From contig CADAYE010000029.1 in the NCBI GenBank assembly GCA_902792085.1, positions 1 through 37,850 on the forward strand: a DNA stretch of 37,850 nucleotides, read 5' to 3'. This document shows, piece by piece, positions 1 through 7,980 of this stretch. Position 1 is the first letter of the stretch, and every line of letters starts with the position of its first letter. The position numbers and the translations under genes were made by a program. The notes below the pieces were generated by a model. It saw only the letters and a list, made by a program, of their open reading frames with translations. It was not told the DNA's origin and did no database searches. This DNA is from an uncultured bacterium. GTDB lineage: Bacteria > Cyanobacteriota > Vampirovibrionia > Gastranaerophilales > Gastranaerophilaceae.

Positions 1-32
1 GCAATTTCTGCTACTAATTCTTCTTTGTTCAT
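1..32 (-). CDS. Probable HU-family DNA-binding protein, N-terminus only
   Basis: Only the first ten or so codons are inside the window, reading MNKEELVAEI. This is the usual opening of HU/histone-like nucleoid proteins (MNK-E/T-EL-A-I-A). A purine-rich ribosome binding site (AAAGGGGA on the minus strand, about 37-44) precedes the ATG. The rest of the gene lies to the left of the window, so the family call rests on the opening residues alone. Confidence 0.5.
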   Translation of the reverse strand, partial: MNKEELVAEI

Positions 33-112
33 AATGTCCCCTTTCTTAACTAAACATGTTTAATTATATAGATTTATCCAAAATATGCAATATATTAAGT
101 CATTAAACAAAA

Positions 113-1414
113 TTATTGTTCATTTACCCTTTTAATAAAATCTTCCATTCGTATCGGTTTTGTTGGGGGTAAATTAGAAGGTGTTGTTTTTGCAGTATTT
201 TTATTTTGTGCCTGAACATCTTTTTCAACATCGTGCCTAATCATTTTGTTTATAAGATACGGAATACCAAAACCCATACAAGCACTTAACATTGCAAGAT
301 TTATCCAATATAATGCCGCACCGATTTTCTTATCTCTCGGACTTAAATCTCTTAATCGTTTTGTTGGCGGTATTAGTTTGTTCAAGAACGATTTTTCAAT
401 ATCTTTTTTCATCAAATCAGTTTTTAAATATTTATCTGAAAGTCTGCCTAAAATGCTACCGATAAGAATATCACCGCCAAAATATGCTATTGTTGATGCT
501 GTACTTCTGATAGTTGTATCTTTTAATTCTGTTTGATTTCGTGATGCAAGAGTTATGCCTGAATATAAACCGATTGCACTCATAAAAAACGGCAGACGGC
601 TCATGAATATTCCGTCAGTATAATCAAATTTAGGTGCAATTTTTTTGATGTAATTGTTGAATTTAGTTGCGTTTTGAGAGGTTAAGCCCTTTTTGATTAA
701 TAACGGACTTAATGTTAGTGCAGTCAAAATTCCAAGCCAAGCCGCTTTTCTTAAAGGTTCTTTCTTCTTGTAACTTTCTGCTCTTTTTTCAACAATATCT
801 TTATCAGCCATGCTGAATTCTGCTGAATATCCGTCTTGTTTTGTTTTGCGTTTGGTTTGCCAATTATTGAAAAATCCTACACATCCGATTGATGCTGATG
901 TAAATAATAAATCAAATGCTAAAACAGAGTTTTTAGCATTTATAAGTTTCTTTCTTAATATCTCGTAATTTCCGCCAACTTTATCTAATATAGGTTTATA
1001 ATCTGTTTTCAGTTTTTTAGATAATAATTCAATTCCTTTTTTAGTTTCCTCTGTATTGACTAAATATTTATTTGAAAGTTGAATAAGGTTAGCATCTTTA
1101 GCGGTAAAACTTTTAGTCAATTTAGCAATGTATTTCATGCCAAGTCTGTTCGTTAAAGGTAGAGTAACAAGCGGTGAAAGATAACCAAGTGCAAAACTGA
1201 ATGAGGCTTTGTTAAACTTTTCTCTGCGTTCTTGACCGTTATTAGCCATAATAATTTGAGGTGCATCAAGAGCAGTAACATCTAAAACGGCTTTCCCTAA
1301 TAAAACTCTCTCATCAAGATATGTTGCCAAACCTACAATAGGGTTTCCTTTGAAATTTGGCTCATTGGTTTTATTGTGAATATCGATATTATTCTGAAAT
1401 CGGCTAACCTTCAT
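113..1414 (-). CDS. Multi-pass membrane protein of unknown function ('FKGNP' type)
   Basis: A 433-aa protein with no signal peptide but several hydrophobic segments: about residues 74-90, 165-185, 222-240, 275-292, 308-322 and 367-390. The middle is Lys-rich and the C-terminal tail (about 395-433) is hydrophilic, with Pro/Thr. The N-terminus carries an NEPNFKGNP motif; FKG-type N-termini recur in proteins of gut Melainabacteria (family impression from memory). No enzymatic motif is visible. The 3' end of this gene was duplicated and survives as a fragment at 1490-1618, so it belonged to a paralogous tandem pair. A role in envelope organisation is possible, but nothing in the sequence shows it. 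Confidence 0.75.
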   Translation of the reverse strand: MKVSRFQNNIDIHNKTNEPNFKGNPIVGLATYLDERVLLGKAVLDVTALDAPQIIMANNGQERREKFNKASFSFALGYLSPLVTLPLTNRLGMKYIAKLTKSFTAKDANLIQLSNKYLVNTEETKKGIELLSKKLKTDYKPILDKVGGNYEILRKKLINAKNSVLAFDLLFTSASIGCVGFFNNWQTKRKTKQDGYSAEFSMADKDIVEKRAESYKKKEPLRKAAWLGILTALTLSPLLIKKGLTSQNATKFNNYIKKIAPKFDYTDGIFMSRLPFFMSAIGLYSGITLASRNQTELKDTTIRSTASTIAYFGGDILIGSILGRLSDKYLKTDLMKKDIEKSFLNKLIPPTKRLRDLSPRDKKIGAALYWINLAMLSACMGFGIPYLINKMIRHDVEKDVQAQNKNTAKTTPSNLPPTKPIRMEDFIKRVNEQ

Positions 1415-1489
1415 ACTTGAAATTAAAACTCGTAAAGAATATTTTTTGCTAATAAAATATGCAATATATTAAGTCGTTAAACAAAATTA

Positions 1490-1618
1490 TTATTTATTTA
1501 CCCTTTTAATAAAATCTTCCATTCGTACCGGTTTTGTTGCAGTTGTTTGAAGATTTACAGTATTATTTATTACATCTTTATTCACATCGTGTTTAATCAT
1601 TTTGTTTATAAGGTATGT
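1490..1618 (-). pseudogene. 3' fragment of a paralogue of the 113-1414 membrane protein
   Basis: Reading on the minus strand gives about 42 codons ending in RMEDFIKRVNK and a stop. The end of the neighbouring 433-aa protein reads RMEDFIKRVNEQ. Upstream both read INKMI-(R/K)-HDV-x-KDV. Similarity covers the last ~45 residues and continues past the stop (ATGCAATATATTAAGTC at 85-101 and 1459-1475). It ends abruptly near 1618, where unrelated sequence begins. There is no start codon and the 5' nine-tenths of the gene is missing, so this is a deletion remnant of a tandem duplicate. Confidence 0.85.
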
Positions 1619-1819
1619 CTGCCAAGTTTATCAACCCTAAAATAATTGGCTTTGAAACTTAATTGATTATTATTTATACTAATTTTATTTATTTGCACAG
1701 TTGGAATACTCCTTTATTTATATATTAAAACTGAAAAAAATATTTTTTGCTAATTAAATAGGGAGATAGCAAATTTTATTTTTACGAGTTTTATAACAAG
1801 TATAAAGGAGTTAGTTTTT

Positions 1820-2497
1820 GTAACATCAGGATGGAATATAAACGATAAATTTGCACAAAAGACTGCTGAAGAATTATGCGAATATGTAAGCAAAAATCCT
1901 GAATGTGCAAGAGAATTTGCAGTATCAGTTAATCCGTTTTTCTATGGTTCAAGAGAAAAATATATAGAAAAGGTTGCAAATGCTCTTAAAACGTTTCTTC
2001 CACTATTTAAAAATGGGACAGAAGTCGGTTCAACATTATTCAAACACAATTATCCAAATGGGAAAGATGCAGAAATAACAGGAGAATTGGCAGCAAGAAA
2101 GCTCTACGATGAAATATATTTGAAGTTGCAAGAAATAACCGACTCAAATCTTTCTGATTATGAACGGTTAAATCCGAACTTTGTAACACGACATAAAGAA
2201 TCAAACCTAATTGAAAACAAAGGCAGAGGTCAACACTTCTTTTCACGGGATGAAGTCAGCCAAAACAATAAAAAATTATTTGTTGAGAGCTTTGAATGGA
2301 TGACATTAACACCTGAACAAAAAAGGCAAAGAGCATATGAATGTGTGACAAAAAATGTGGATATAAACGGACAAATATATCTAATGACGCCATCAGAACA
2401 AAGAATCTCAACAAATATAGGATTAAATTTTATAAATAAAGATAAAAAAACGGCTACAATTCACACCGATAAAGAATTTGTCAATGTTATAATATAA
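1820..2497 (+). pseudogene. Hypothetical protein frame with no usable start codon
   Basis: An open frame runs without stops from 1754 to 2497 and encodes about 225 residues after the Shine-Dalgarno. It begins VTSGWNINDKFAQKTAEEL and ends in KEFVNVII. Composition is convincingly protein-like throughout. A strong Shine-Dalgarno (AAAGGAG, 1804-1810) sits where a start would be expected at 1817-1820, but the in-frame codons there are GTT, TTT and GTA, and no ATG, GTG or TTG occurs in frame before a TTG at 2087. That TTG would yield only 136 aa, has no Shine-Dalgarno, and discards obvious coding sequence. A start-codon or small indel lesion is the simplest reading; a rare non-canonical start is the alternative. 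A strong terminator follows at 2523. Function is not recognised. Confidence 0.6.
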
Positions 2498-2522
2498 AAC
2501 TTTGAACTACTATAAAACCCCT

Positions 2523-2557
2523 TTTAAACGGCATTTAAATGCCGTTTAAATTTTTTT
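2523..2557 (+). terminator. Rho-independent terminator after the 1820-2497 frame
   Basis: A perfect 28-nt palindrome (2523-2550; arms TTTAAACGGCATTT and its complement) is followed directly by seven T residues (2551-2557). It lies 25 bp after the stop codon at 2497 and supports the view that the upstream frame was once an expressed gene. Confidence 0.85.
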
Positions 2558-2572
2558 ATAAATCCCAAAACA

Positions 2573-2680
2573 CTTCCGACTTGCATGTCAAACTCGCGAC
2601 CTTGGTTAGGAGATTGGAACTCCTGACCTGATATTTAATTGTCATACACAATTTAACTCTGTATTGAAGTAATATCAAGC
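2573..2680. repeat. Island repeat R1 (partial copy), with tRNA T-arm-like segment
   Basis: First of four copies of a non-coding repeat that brackets the island cassettes. The 26-nt core starts CTTCCGACTTGCATGTCAAA (2573-2598) and is identical to the core at 10032-10057. On the minus strand the next part contains AGGAG-TTCCAAT-CTCCT (about 2607-2623), a perfect 5-bp T-arm with a GTTCNANNC-like loop. The tail (about 2630-2680, with CACAATTTAACTCTGTATTGAA) matches R2 and R3. No intact tRNA is present. Confidence 0.75.
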
Positions 2681-2721
2681 ATTTAAGTAAATAATTGTAT
2701 CATTTTGACACAATTATTATT

Positions 2722-3651
2722 CTATTTTTTATTTTTACATTTTTCCCTATCGTCCGAAAATCTATACGGAATATTTGATTTACAGATATCGATAGAATCG
2801 TCAAAACCATTATTAGATAATAATTTTTTGACATCATCTACGCTGTGCAAACATTCTTTACCAAGTAATACTGAACAAAATAGCTCACCCTCTCCTTCTC
2901 GTGCATATGAATTTAAATCATAATCTAAGTATTTAACAATGAATTCTTCTTGAATATTTGGATTCGTATTTCTTACAAAATACATTCTTTTATTCTCTGG
3001 TTTTGCATAATCTTCTTCAAGAGAATGAAAATTTTCGTCAAGAATCTGATCATCAATCATAGATACAATCATGCGCCACTCATTTTCTATATGAAAAGCT
3101 CTGTGCTTCATTGTCATTGCAATATCACGAATGTCATGAGCCAATAAATCGGAATTGTCTATACCCCAATATTCATCAGGTGGTTCAAGCTTTGAAGTTA
3201 TGTTTGATAATCTCTGTTTTTGTGATTGTATTTCATAAGCGATTTTTACCCAGCCAAGTTGATCTTGATTATTTAGATATAAATTTTTTGTGAAAAATGT
3301 CGGATTAATACCTATACACACACCTCTGCCATAATCCCCATAAGAAGTCCGCCATTGTCCTAAGTCATCGTACACAGATGAAAAACAAGCAATAAAATAG
3401 TTTTTAAACCCATAATAATTATCTGTATCTATCTGATCCAAAATATCTTGTTTAATGCTAGGAGCAATATTACTTACTAAGTCTTTATCATCTAATAATT
3501 GTTTTACATATAAATTTAAATCTTCTGAAAGATCATTAGTCCCATTAATGCTTGAAAATCTCCATGTGTGATTTTTTACAATTTTTTCAAAAGTATCCCA
3601 ACTTGTATAATGATATAGTACTTGTGGTATTGGTAAATTTTTGAGTTCCAT
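2722..3651 (-). CDS. DUF2971-family protein
   Basis: A 309-aa soluble protein. The N-terminal 'LYHYTSWDTFEKIVKN' and the central 'DDLGQWRTSYGDYGRGVCIGI' are the two signature blocks of the DUF2971 family, whose members typically begin with a 'hYHYT' block and carry an 'S.W..YGD.G.GVCIG' block; the N-to-C order and length fit. The biochemical role of DUF2971 is unsettled; it often sits in accessory regions, sometimes near defence genes. It is alone between repeats R1 and R2, pointing away from R2, so it is the cargo of the first island interval. Purine-rich sequence (AAAGGGAA) precedes the ATG. Function cannot be stated from sequence. Confidence 0.8.
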   Translation of the reverse strand: MELKNLPIPQVLYHYTSWDTFEKIVKNHTWRFSSINGTNDLSEDLNLYVKQLLDDKDLVSNIAPSIKQDILDQIDTDNYYGFKNYFIACFSSVYDDLGQWRTSYGDYGRGVCIGINPTFFTKNLYLNNQDQLGWVKIAYEIQSQKQRLSNITSKLEPPDEYWGIDNSDLLAHDIRDIAMTMKHRAFHIENEWRMIVSMIDDQILDENFHSLEEDYAKPENKRMYFVRNTNPNIQEEFIVKYLDYDLNSYAREGEGELFCSVLLGKECLHSVDDVKKLLSNNGFDDSIDICKSNIPYRFSDDREKCKNKK

Positions 3652-3720
3652 ACTTTTTATTCCCTTTCTTTAACTATAATTTAATCCCTCTATATAATTA
3701 TACTAAATTTTTTATAAAAA

Positions 3721-3991
3721 TTTCCGACTAAAATGTCAAACTTGCGATACATTATGTCAAAATCCCTGATAATAAATAGCCGTTTTATTATTGTTTACTG
3801 AACTGTACCCGAAAAAGTGGACATGTATTTTATGGTATAAGTTAAGAGACTCGAACTCTCGACCTAATATTTAATTGTCATTCACAATTTAACTCTCTAT
3901 TGAAAGAATATCAAGTGTTTTCTTATATATGTGTTAAAATATGTCTATTTTTCTCTTGCTTGTTTGATTTTGTCTTAATATAATGTTATTT
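3721..3991. repeat. Island repeat R2 (full-length copy)
   Basis: Near-identical to R3 (7698-7951) for about 250 bp. Parts in order: the core starting TTTCCGACTAAAATGTCAAA; a second TATGTCAAAATCCCTGATA block (3753-3771); CTGTACCCGAAAAAGTGGAC (about 3802-3821), which resembles termini of IS3-family elements; a minus-strand T-arm-like hairpin GAGAG-TTCGAGT-CTCTT (about 3846-3862); a conserved AT-rich tail with a promoter reading rightward (3956-3984). It carries no ORF of note. It fills most of the 400-bp gap between the DUF2971 gene and the gene at 4053. Confidence 0.85.
3956..3984 (+). promoter_or_regulatory. Promoter inside repeat R2 for the 4053 gene
   Basis: A -35 box TTGCTT (3956-3961), 17-bp spacer and perfect TATAAT (3979-3984) point at the gene starting at 4053. 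The same boxes with the same spacing recur in R3 (TTGCTT 7911-7916, TATAAT 7934-7939), so the repeat carries its own outward promoter. Confidence 0.7.
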
Positions 3992-4052
3992 TTTATCAAT
4001 AAGTCATATGAAATTCAATTGACTTATATATATTTATAAGTAGAATTACATT

Positions 4053-4670
4053 ATGAAAAAAATAGTTTTTGCACTAATTTTGATTATTTTTGTTTGTCTT
4101 CCTACTTTTGCAGCAAAAAAATATTATATAAAAAATGATATTGATTATGATTTACAATTTCTATGTTTTAGTGAAAAAGAATGTTATAGTTTAAATGCCA
4201 ATATTATTGAAGTAAAAAATAAAAAGTTTGTTGGTTTTGGGGCATATCATTATTATGATTTAGGTTCATATAAGCATGATAAGAAAACAAATACTTATAG
4301 TGTTGATGTTTTAGTAGATAGAGATCCCTCTACCGACTTAGACGTTTGTAACAAATGTCCTTTCGATAGAGGGAATATTACTCATCTAATATTTTCGCTA
4401 ATTTATAAACCTTTTCCTAAGAAATTTAAGGCGACATATAAAGGTTTTGTATCAAGTGAAGATATTGTAAAATATGAGAATGGCAAACCTATTTCGCATC
4501 ACATAAATTACTTAGATATCTATTATAATAACAACGCAAATTATATTAAAGATTTAAAGCATTGGTTAAATTATTTCAATAAAGATGTTTTGAAAAAGTT
4601 TGGCACTCAATATAGTTCAAATTATGATGTGGAAATAGAATATATTATTCCTTATTACATAAATGAATAG
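4053..4670 (+). CDS. Secreted protein of unknown function (island cassette A, + strand)
   Basis: A 205-aa protein with a clear signal peptide: MKK, a hydrophobic core to about residue 17, then PTFA-AKK as a likely cleavage site. The mature part is Tyr- and Lys-rich with four Cys residues (FLCFSEKECYS about 37-46, VCNKCPF about 98-104) that could form disulfides outside the cytoplasm. No known domain was recognised. It is the first gene after R2 and is read from the promoter in that repeat. The equivalent position in cassette B holds an unrelated membrane protein (7981-8307). By position it could be an immunity or accessory factor; that is inference. It converges with the 4684-5634 gene 13 bp away. 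Confidence 0.75.
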   Translation: MKKIVFALILIIFVCLPTFAAKKYYIKNDIDYDLQFLCFSEKECYSLNANIIEVKNKKFVGFGAYHYYDLGSYKHDKKTNTYSVDVLVDRDPSTDLDVCNKCPFDRGNITHLIFSLIYKPFPKKFKATYKGFVSSEDIVKYENGKPISHHINYLDIYYNNNANYIKDLKHWLNYFNKDVLKKFGTQYSSNYDVEIEYIIPYYINE

Positions 4671-4683
4671 TAAGGATAAATTG

Positions 4684-5634
4684 CTACTTTTTGATTATTT
4701 TAATTTCTTCTCCATTAGCATTAATGTATCCGAAATCCTCATTTAATTTCACTACTCCTGCGAGTTTTTTCCAAAATGGTGTAGCACTTTGATATATTTC
4801 GTTATTTATATATTCGCCTTTGTTATTGATAAATCTTCTTGTTGGGTCAGGAATATCCCCAAAAACCATTGCGACACCATTATAAAAATATGGATCACTC
4901 GTTAAATCTCCACTTCCACCAGGGTCACATGTATTTAAATTAATTATAGTTTTACCATTTTTATTTTTATAATTTATACAACCGAGCGAACAATTACAGC
5001 CATCAACATCTTTATCTATATGGAAAGGGAACGGACCATCTTCGTCCATTTTATATTTTGCATTTGGGGAAAACCACTTACTTGTCATTTTTTTATTTGC
5101 ATTTATATAGTCAATATTTATATTTGGTCTGTCATCTGTAAAATTATCTTTTTTGTTTTTTAAAATAACATCTCCGGCATTATTTACTATTAAGATGTGG
5201 TTATGTTTAAGTTTTATAATTGCTTTATCATTATAAAATTCAGGAATGTCATGTTCACCCAAATCTTCATTAATACCAATAATCGAATCATAAGGAATTT
5301 TTTTAATAATTTTACCCTTATTATCCATGATATATAACTTTGCCAATAAATACTCAAAAACCCCTTCCCCATATAATCTTTTTATTTTCTTTACTAAAAA
5401 CACTTTACCTTCCGAAAAATTGCCCCAATAATCAAATTCAGATGGCTTAAATTTGACTATAATTTCTCCGTTTTCATTAATATATGATAACTGTTTACTA
5501 TCGTTCAAAATAGGATATAAATCTTTATTCTCTATGGATTTAACAGTAGCATTTGATATATTTGTAATAATACCAAAAGATACAATTAAAAGTATTACAG
5601 AGGATACATATTTTTTAATTGATTTTAAATTCAT
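4684..5634 (-). CDS. Secreted protein with WG-like repeats (cassette A operon, gene 3)
   Basis: The start chosen is the ATG at 5634, giving 316 aa that open MNLKSIKKYVSSVILLIVSF, a typical signal peptide ending near NISNA. A longer reading from TTG at 5697 adds 21 residues that would bury the signal and has no Shine-Dalgarno. The mature protein shows repeated 'Y-I-N/D-x-N-G-(E/K)-I' turns (SYINENGEI, YIMDNKGKI, LIVNNAGDV, FINNKGEY, GYINANGEE) with following 'F.EG.V' segments, the pattern of WG/KWG beta repeats. A Cys cluster (DGCNCSLGCINY) lies in the middle. It is the last gene of the minus-strand operon 6171-5709-4684 and may act in the envelope as partner or immunity protein for the effector; that is inferred from position only. 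Confidence 0.7.
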   Translation of the reverse strand: MNLKSIKKYVSSVILLIVSFGIITNISNATVKSIENKDLYPILNDSKQLSYINENGEIIVKFKPSEFDYWGNFSEGKVFLVKKIKRLYGEGVFEYLLAKLYIMDNKGKIIKKIPYDSIIGINEDLGEHDIPEFYNDKAIIKLKHNHILIVNNAGDVILKNKKDNFTDDRPNINIDYINANKKMTSKWFSPNAKYKMDEDGPFPFHIDKDVDGCNCSLGCINYKNKNGKTIINLNTCDPGGSGDLTSDPYFYNGVAMVFGDIPDPTRRFINNKGEYINNEIYQSATPFWKKLAGVVKLNEDFGYINANGEEIKIIKK

Positions 5635-5708
5635 CGTAATAAATTTATACCAAATAAAAACGGGATCTTCAATAATTATGGAAAAATCATGCCCCAAAAG
5701 CTATAGTT

Positions 5709-6104
5709 TTAATTTTGAATTTGTGCATATTCTTTACAAAAATCAGAACACATATAATTCCACCAATCTGCATCTGCACCTTCTTTAATATTTTGTTCTA
5801 TTTTATCCTTGTGGTAAATACAGTCATTACATATACTCTCATAGTAACTTTTATCTGCATCTATTTCTTTTTGTAACTCTTTGTCATTATAAATATAAGA
5901 GTTTTGCATTTTACCAGCAAGAAATTTTGGAAGTATTATTTTGCTAATAATTCGTTCAGTACAGTGCATAATATTTATATTTTTGTTTACGCAAAAATAA
6001 CTTATAAATAAACATAAAAATATAGCAAAAAACATATAAAATAATATATTTTTACTCTTATTTACGTTACTTGTATTTTTTCTACTATTAAACCTAAAAT
6101 GCAT
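5709..6104 (-). CDS. Single-pass membrane protein, Cys-containing (cassette A operon, gene 2)
   Basis: 131 aa. A basic N-terminus (about 1-20) is followed by one strong transmembrane segment (about 21-43). The remaining extracytoplasmic part has a C-terminal domain with four Cys (ICNDCIYH about 90-97; MCSDFCKEY about 118-126). It directly follows the MuF/M15 effector gene (67-bp gap). The small Cys-rich membrane protein at 8473-8733 holds the same position after the SAA-like effector in cassette B, so both are candidates for immunity proteins. There is no sequence similarity to a known immunity family that I can recognise. Confidence 0.7.
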   Translation of the reverse strand: MHFRFNSRKNTSNVNKSKNILFYMFFAIFLCLFISYFCVNKNINIMHCTERIISKIILPKFLAGKMQNSYIYNDKELQKEIDADKSYYESICNDCIYHKDKIEQNIKEGADADWWNYMCSDFCKEYAQIQN

Positions 6105-6170
6105 AAATACCTATAATACTATACAAACTCTAACATAAAATGTACTATATGTAAAATTATAAGTTCTTTA

Positions 6171-7175
6171 TTAATCCATTTGTGCATGTATCCATGTTCC
6201 TTCAAATAACACATAACCTTTCCAATTTTTCTGCATTGTATTAAAATCTATTTTTATTGTCGGTAATCCTAAATTAAAATCCACGGCTTTACCATACAAA
6301 TGCCGACTGCGTGCGGCACCTCCACAATTTTTATTATTGCGAACAGAACGCCATCCACTGGAGATTATCATAGAACGTCCATTCCAATATGTGTCATGAA
6401 TATTTTGTAATTGTTGAGCCGTTCGATAAACATTTGTTAATACTTCTTTGGTACATTCACTCTTTCGTTCTGCATTTGTATTATTATTACCTATCATTTC
6501 TTTCCAAGAAATATTAGCAGTAATTTTTGTATTAGGTATCTGTCCATTGTTATCTTGTAAATAATTATAAACATAATCAACAACTAACATTTCAAGTGTC
6601 TTTTTGGGTTTAGGTTGAGGACTTGGTTCGGGTTTTGGTGTGGGTTTTGGTGTGGGTTTTGGATTCGGAGGTTGTGGTGTTGGCACACGAGGAGGAATTT
6701 TATCTTTACCCTCCTGCGGTTCTTCACCGTCTGTTTCAATTTCGCCTTCTACAATTTCAACAGTGCATCGACAATTTGGATGTGGGCGTTCAGGGATTTC
6801 TTCGTCCATTTCAAACACTTGTCCATCAAGTTTTTTACACTCATCACAAGTGTTTTCACCATTTTCAGAATGCCAAACATAATGATAATAAACCACACCA
6901 CCTTTTAAAACTGTATCTTCAATTTCATTCTGTTCTTCTTGAGCATCTGCAAGATAGTTGTTATCTTTTAGTGTCGAATAACGATACAATGATTTTCCAA
7001 GATTTTGTAAATTGGAATAACTTTTTAAAATCTTGTTTTTATCCTTCTTATTAAAAACAGGATTAGAATAATTTTTCAATAAATTTTCTTGAGACTTTGC
7101 AATTGTATTTAGCGTAGTTTCGACTTGTTTTGTATTTTTCAATGATTGCAGAATTTTTTCTTTTAAGTTTGCCAT
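6171..7175 (-). CDS. MuF-like / proline linker / M15 peptidase effector-like protein
   Basis: 334 aa, no signal peptide. Domains in order: residues 1-90 helical; about 95-140 a phage minor-head MuF-type motif with C110-x2-C113 and HPNCRC (H132, C135, C137); 160-192 a Pro/Lys linker (KPTPKPTPKP); 193-334 a DD-carboxypeptidase-like M15 domain with SGWRS, SRHLYGKAVDF (H292, D299) and WIHAQ (H330), so all three predicted zinc ligands are present. MuF-domain proteins with variable C-terminal toxin domains are an established class of phage-encoded polymorphic toxins; a peptidoglycan peptidase as the tip fits that plan. The MANLK start and leader are shared with the 8752-9519 gene. It is expressed from the divergent promoter at 7229-7257 and heads an operon with 5709-6104. 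Phage lysis enzyme or exported effector are both possible. Confidence 0.75.
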   Translation of the reverse strand: MANLKEKILQSLKNTKQVETTLNTIAKSQENLLKNYSNPVFNKKDKNKILKSYSNLQNLGKSLYRYSTLKDNNYLADAQEEQNEIEDTVLKGGVVYYHYVWHSENGENTCDECKKLDGQVFEMDEEIPERPHPNCRCTVEIVEGEIETDGEEPQEGKDKIPPRVPTPQPPNPKPTPKPTPKPEPSPQPKPKKTLEMLVVDYVYNYLQDNNGQIPNTKITANISWKEMIGNNNTNAERKSECTKEVLTNVYRTAQQLQNIHDTYWNGRSMIISSGWRSVRNNKNCGGAARSRHLYGKAVDFNLGLPTIKIDFNTMQKNWKGYVLFEGTWIHAQMD

Positions 7176-7308
7176 TTATATTTCTCCTTTGGTAAATGTG
7201 TATTTATAAATTAGTGTTGAGTAGTATAATAATATCATTATTTTAAATATTTGTCAACAGTAATTGACATTTACTACTAATTATTGTAAAGTGTTAATAG
7301 AGGATAAA
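7176..7308. promoter_or_regulatory. Divergent promoter/operator of cassette A
   Basis: Toward the effector (minus): TTGACA (7252-7257), 17-bp spacer, TATTAT (7229-7234). Toward the regulator (plus): TTGACA (7264-7269), 17-bp spacer, weak TAAAGT (7287-7292). The two -35 boxes are back to back and form an inverted repeat TGTCAA-6-TTGACA, a natural site for the adjacent HTH protein. About 85 bp, including the effector Shine-Dalgarno AAAGGAGAAATATAAATGGC, are conserved at 9520-9613. Confidence 0.75.
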
Positions 7309-7692
7309 ATGGATAAACAAGAACAACTTATTAAATTCGGAATAGCGTTAAAAAGCAGACGTCAGGCCCTAAATTTGAGCCTAAGAGATGTTGAAAAAAT
7401 GTCTAATGTTAGTGCAGCATTAATTACTAAACTTGAAAACGGAAAGATGGCAAACTTTCCAAAAGCATTAACTATAAAACAGTTGAGTAATGCATTGAAA
7501 TTTAATAATGAATTATTTATTCTAGCTGATATTTTTTCGGATCCAACATTTATAGAAAAATCCGAAAAGACATTTGAACAGGAATTTAGAGAATTTTTAG
7601 CTACAAAAACCACTCTTAATGCTGAAAATATCGAACAAACTATTTATTTTGTATCCGGTTTAGAAAAATTGCAGCAAATTCAAAAATTATAG
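7309..7692 (+). CDS. XRE-family HTH regulator of cassette A
   Basis: 127 aa from ATG 7309, which has an AGAGGA Shine-Dalgarno at 7299-7304; a TTG 45 bp upstream lacks one. An N-terminal XRE/Cro-type helix-turn-helix covers about residues 8-65 (FGIALKSRRQALNLSLRDVE, then NVSAALITKLENGKM). A helical C-terminal part of about 60 residues follows and probably dimerises. It is nearly identical to the regulator at 9643-10026 (only about a dozen differences), far more alike than the effectors they face. It is transcribed away from the effector operon across a shared promoter, the usual layout of an autoregulating repressor. Repeat R3 starts 5 bp after the stop codon. Confidence 0.85.
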   Translation: MDKQEQLIKFGIALKSRRQALNLSLRDVEKMSNVSAALITKLENGKMANFPKALTIKQLSNALKFNNELFILADIFSDPTFIEKSEKTFEQEFREFLATKTTLNAENIEQTIYFVSGLEKLQQIQKL

Positions 7693-7697
7693 AAAAA

Positions 7698-7951
7698 CTT
7701 CCGACTTGCATGTCAAACTTGCGATACTTTATGTCAAAATCCCTGATACAATGTAAACTGTACCCGAAAAAGTGGACATGTATTTAATGGTATATGTTGA
7801 GAAATTGGAACTCTCGACCTAATATTTCATTGTTATTCACAATTTAACTCTGTATTGAAAGAATATCAAGTGTTTTCTTATATATGTGTTAAAATATGTC
7901 TATTTTTCTCTTGCTTGTTTGATTTTGTCTTAATATAATGTTATTTTTTAT
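7698..7951. repeat. Island repeat R3 (full-length copy)
   Basis: Second full copy of the island repeat, matching R2 part for part: core at 7698-7723, ATGTCAAAATCCCTGATA (7731-7748), the CTGTACCCGAAAAAGTGGAC segment (about 7758-7777), the T-arm-like segment, the CACAATTTAACTC tail and the outward promoter (7911-7939). Compared with R2 it lacks about 20 bp between the core and the IS-like segment. Identity with R2 stops near 7951. Confidence 0.85.
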
Positions 7952-7980
7952 TAAACCTAAATTAATGCTATAATGCATAT

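Noticed and set aside
2600-2640. tRNA gene in repeat R1 (likewise R2 and R3)
   Set aside because: Only a T-arm-like hairpin can be drawn; no acceptor, D-arm or anticodon arm pairs with it.
5635-5697. N-terminal extension of the WG-like secreted protein from TTG
   Set aside because: No Shine-Dalgarno, and it would place 21 hydrophilic residues before a clear signal peptide.
6615-7054. Plus-strand frames rich in Gly/Trp/Phe opposite the MuF/M15 gene
   Set aside because: Shadows of the Pro/Lys linker codons on the other strand.
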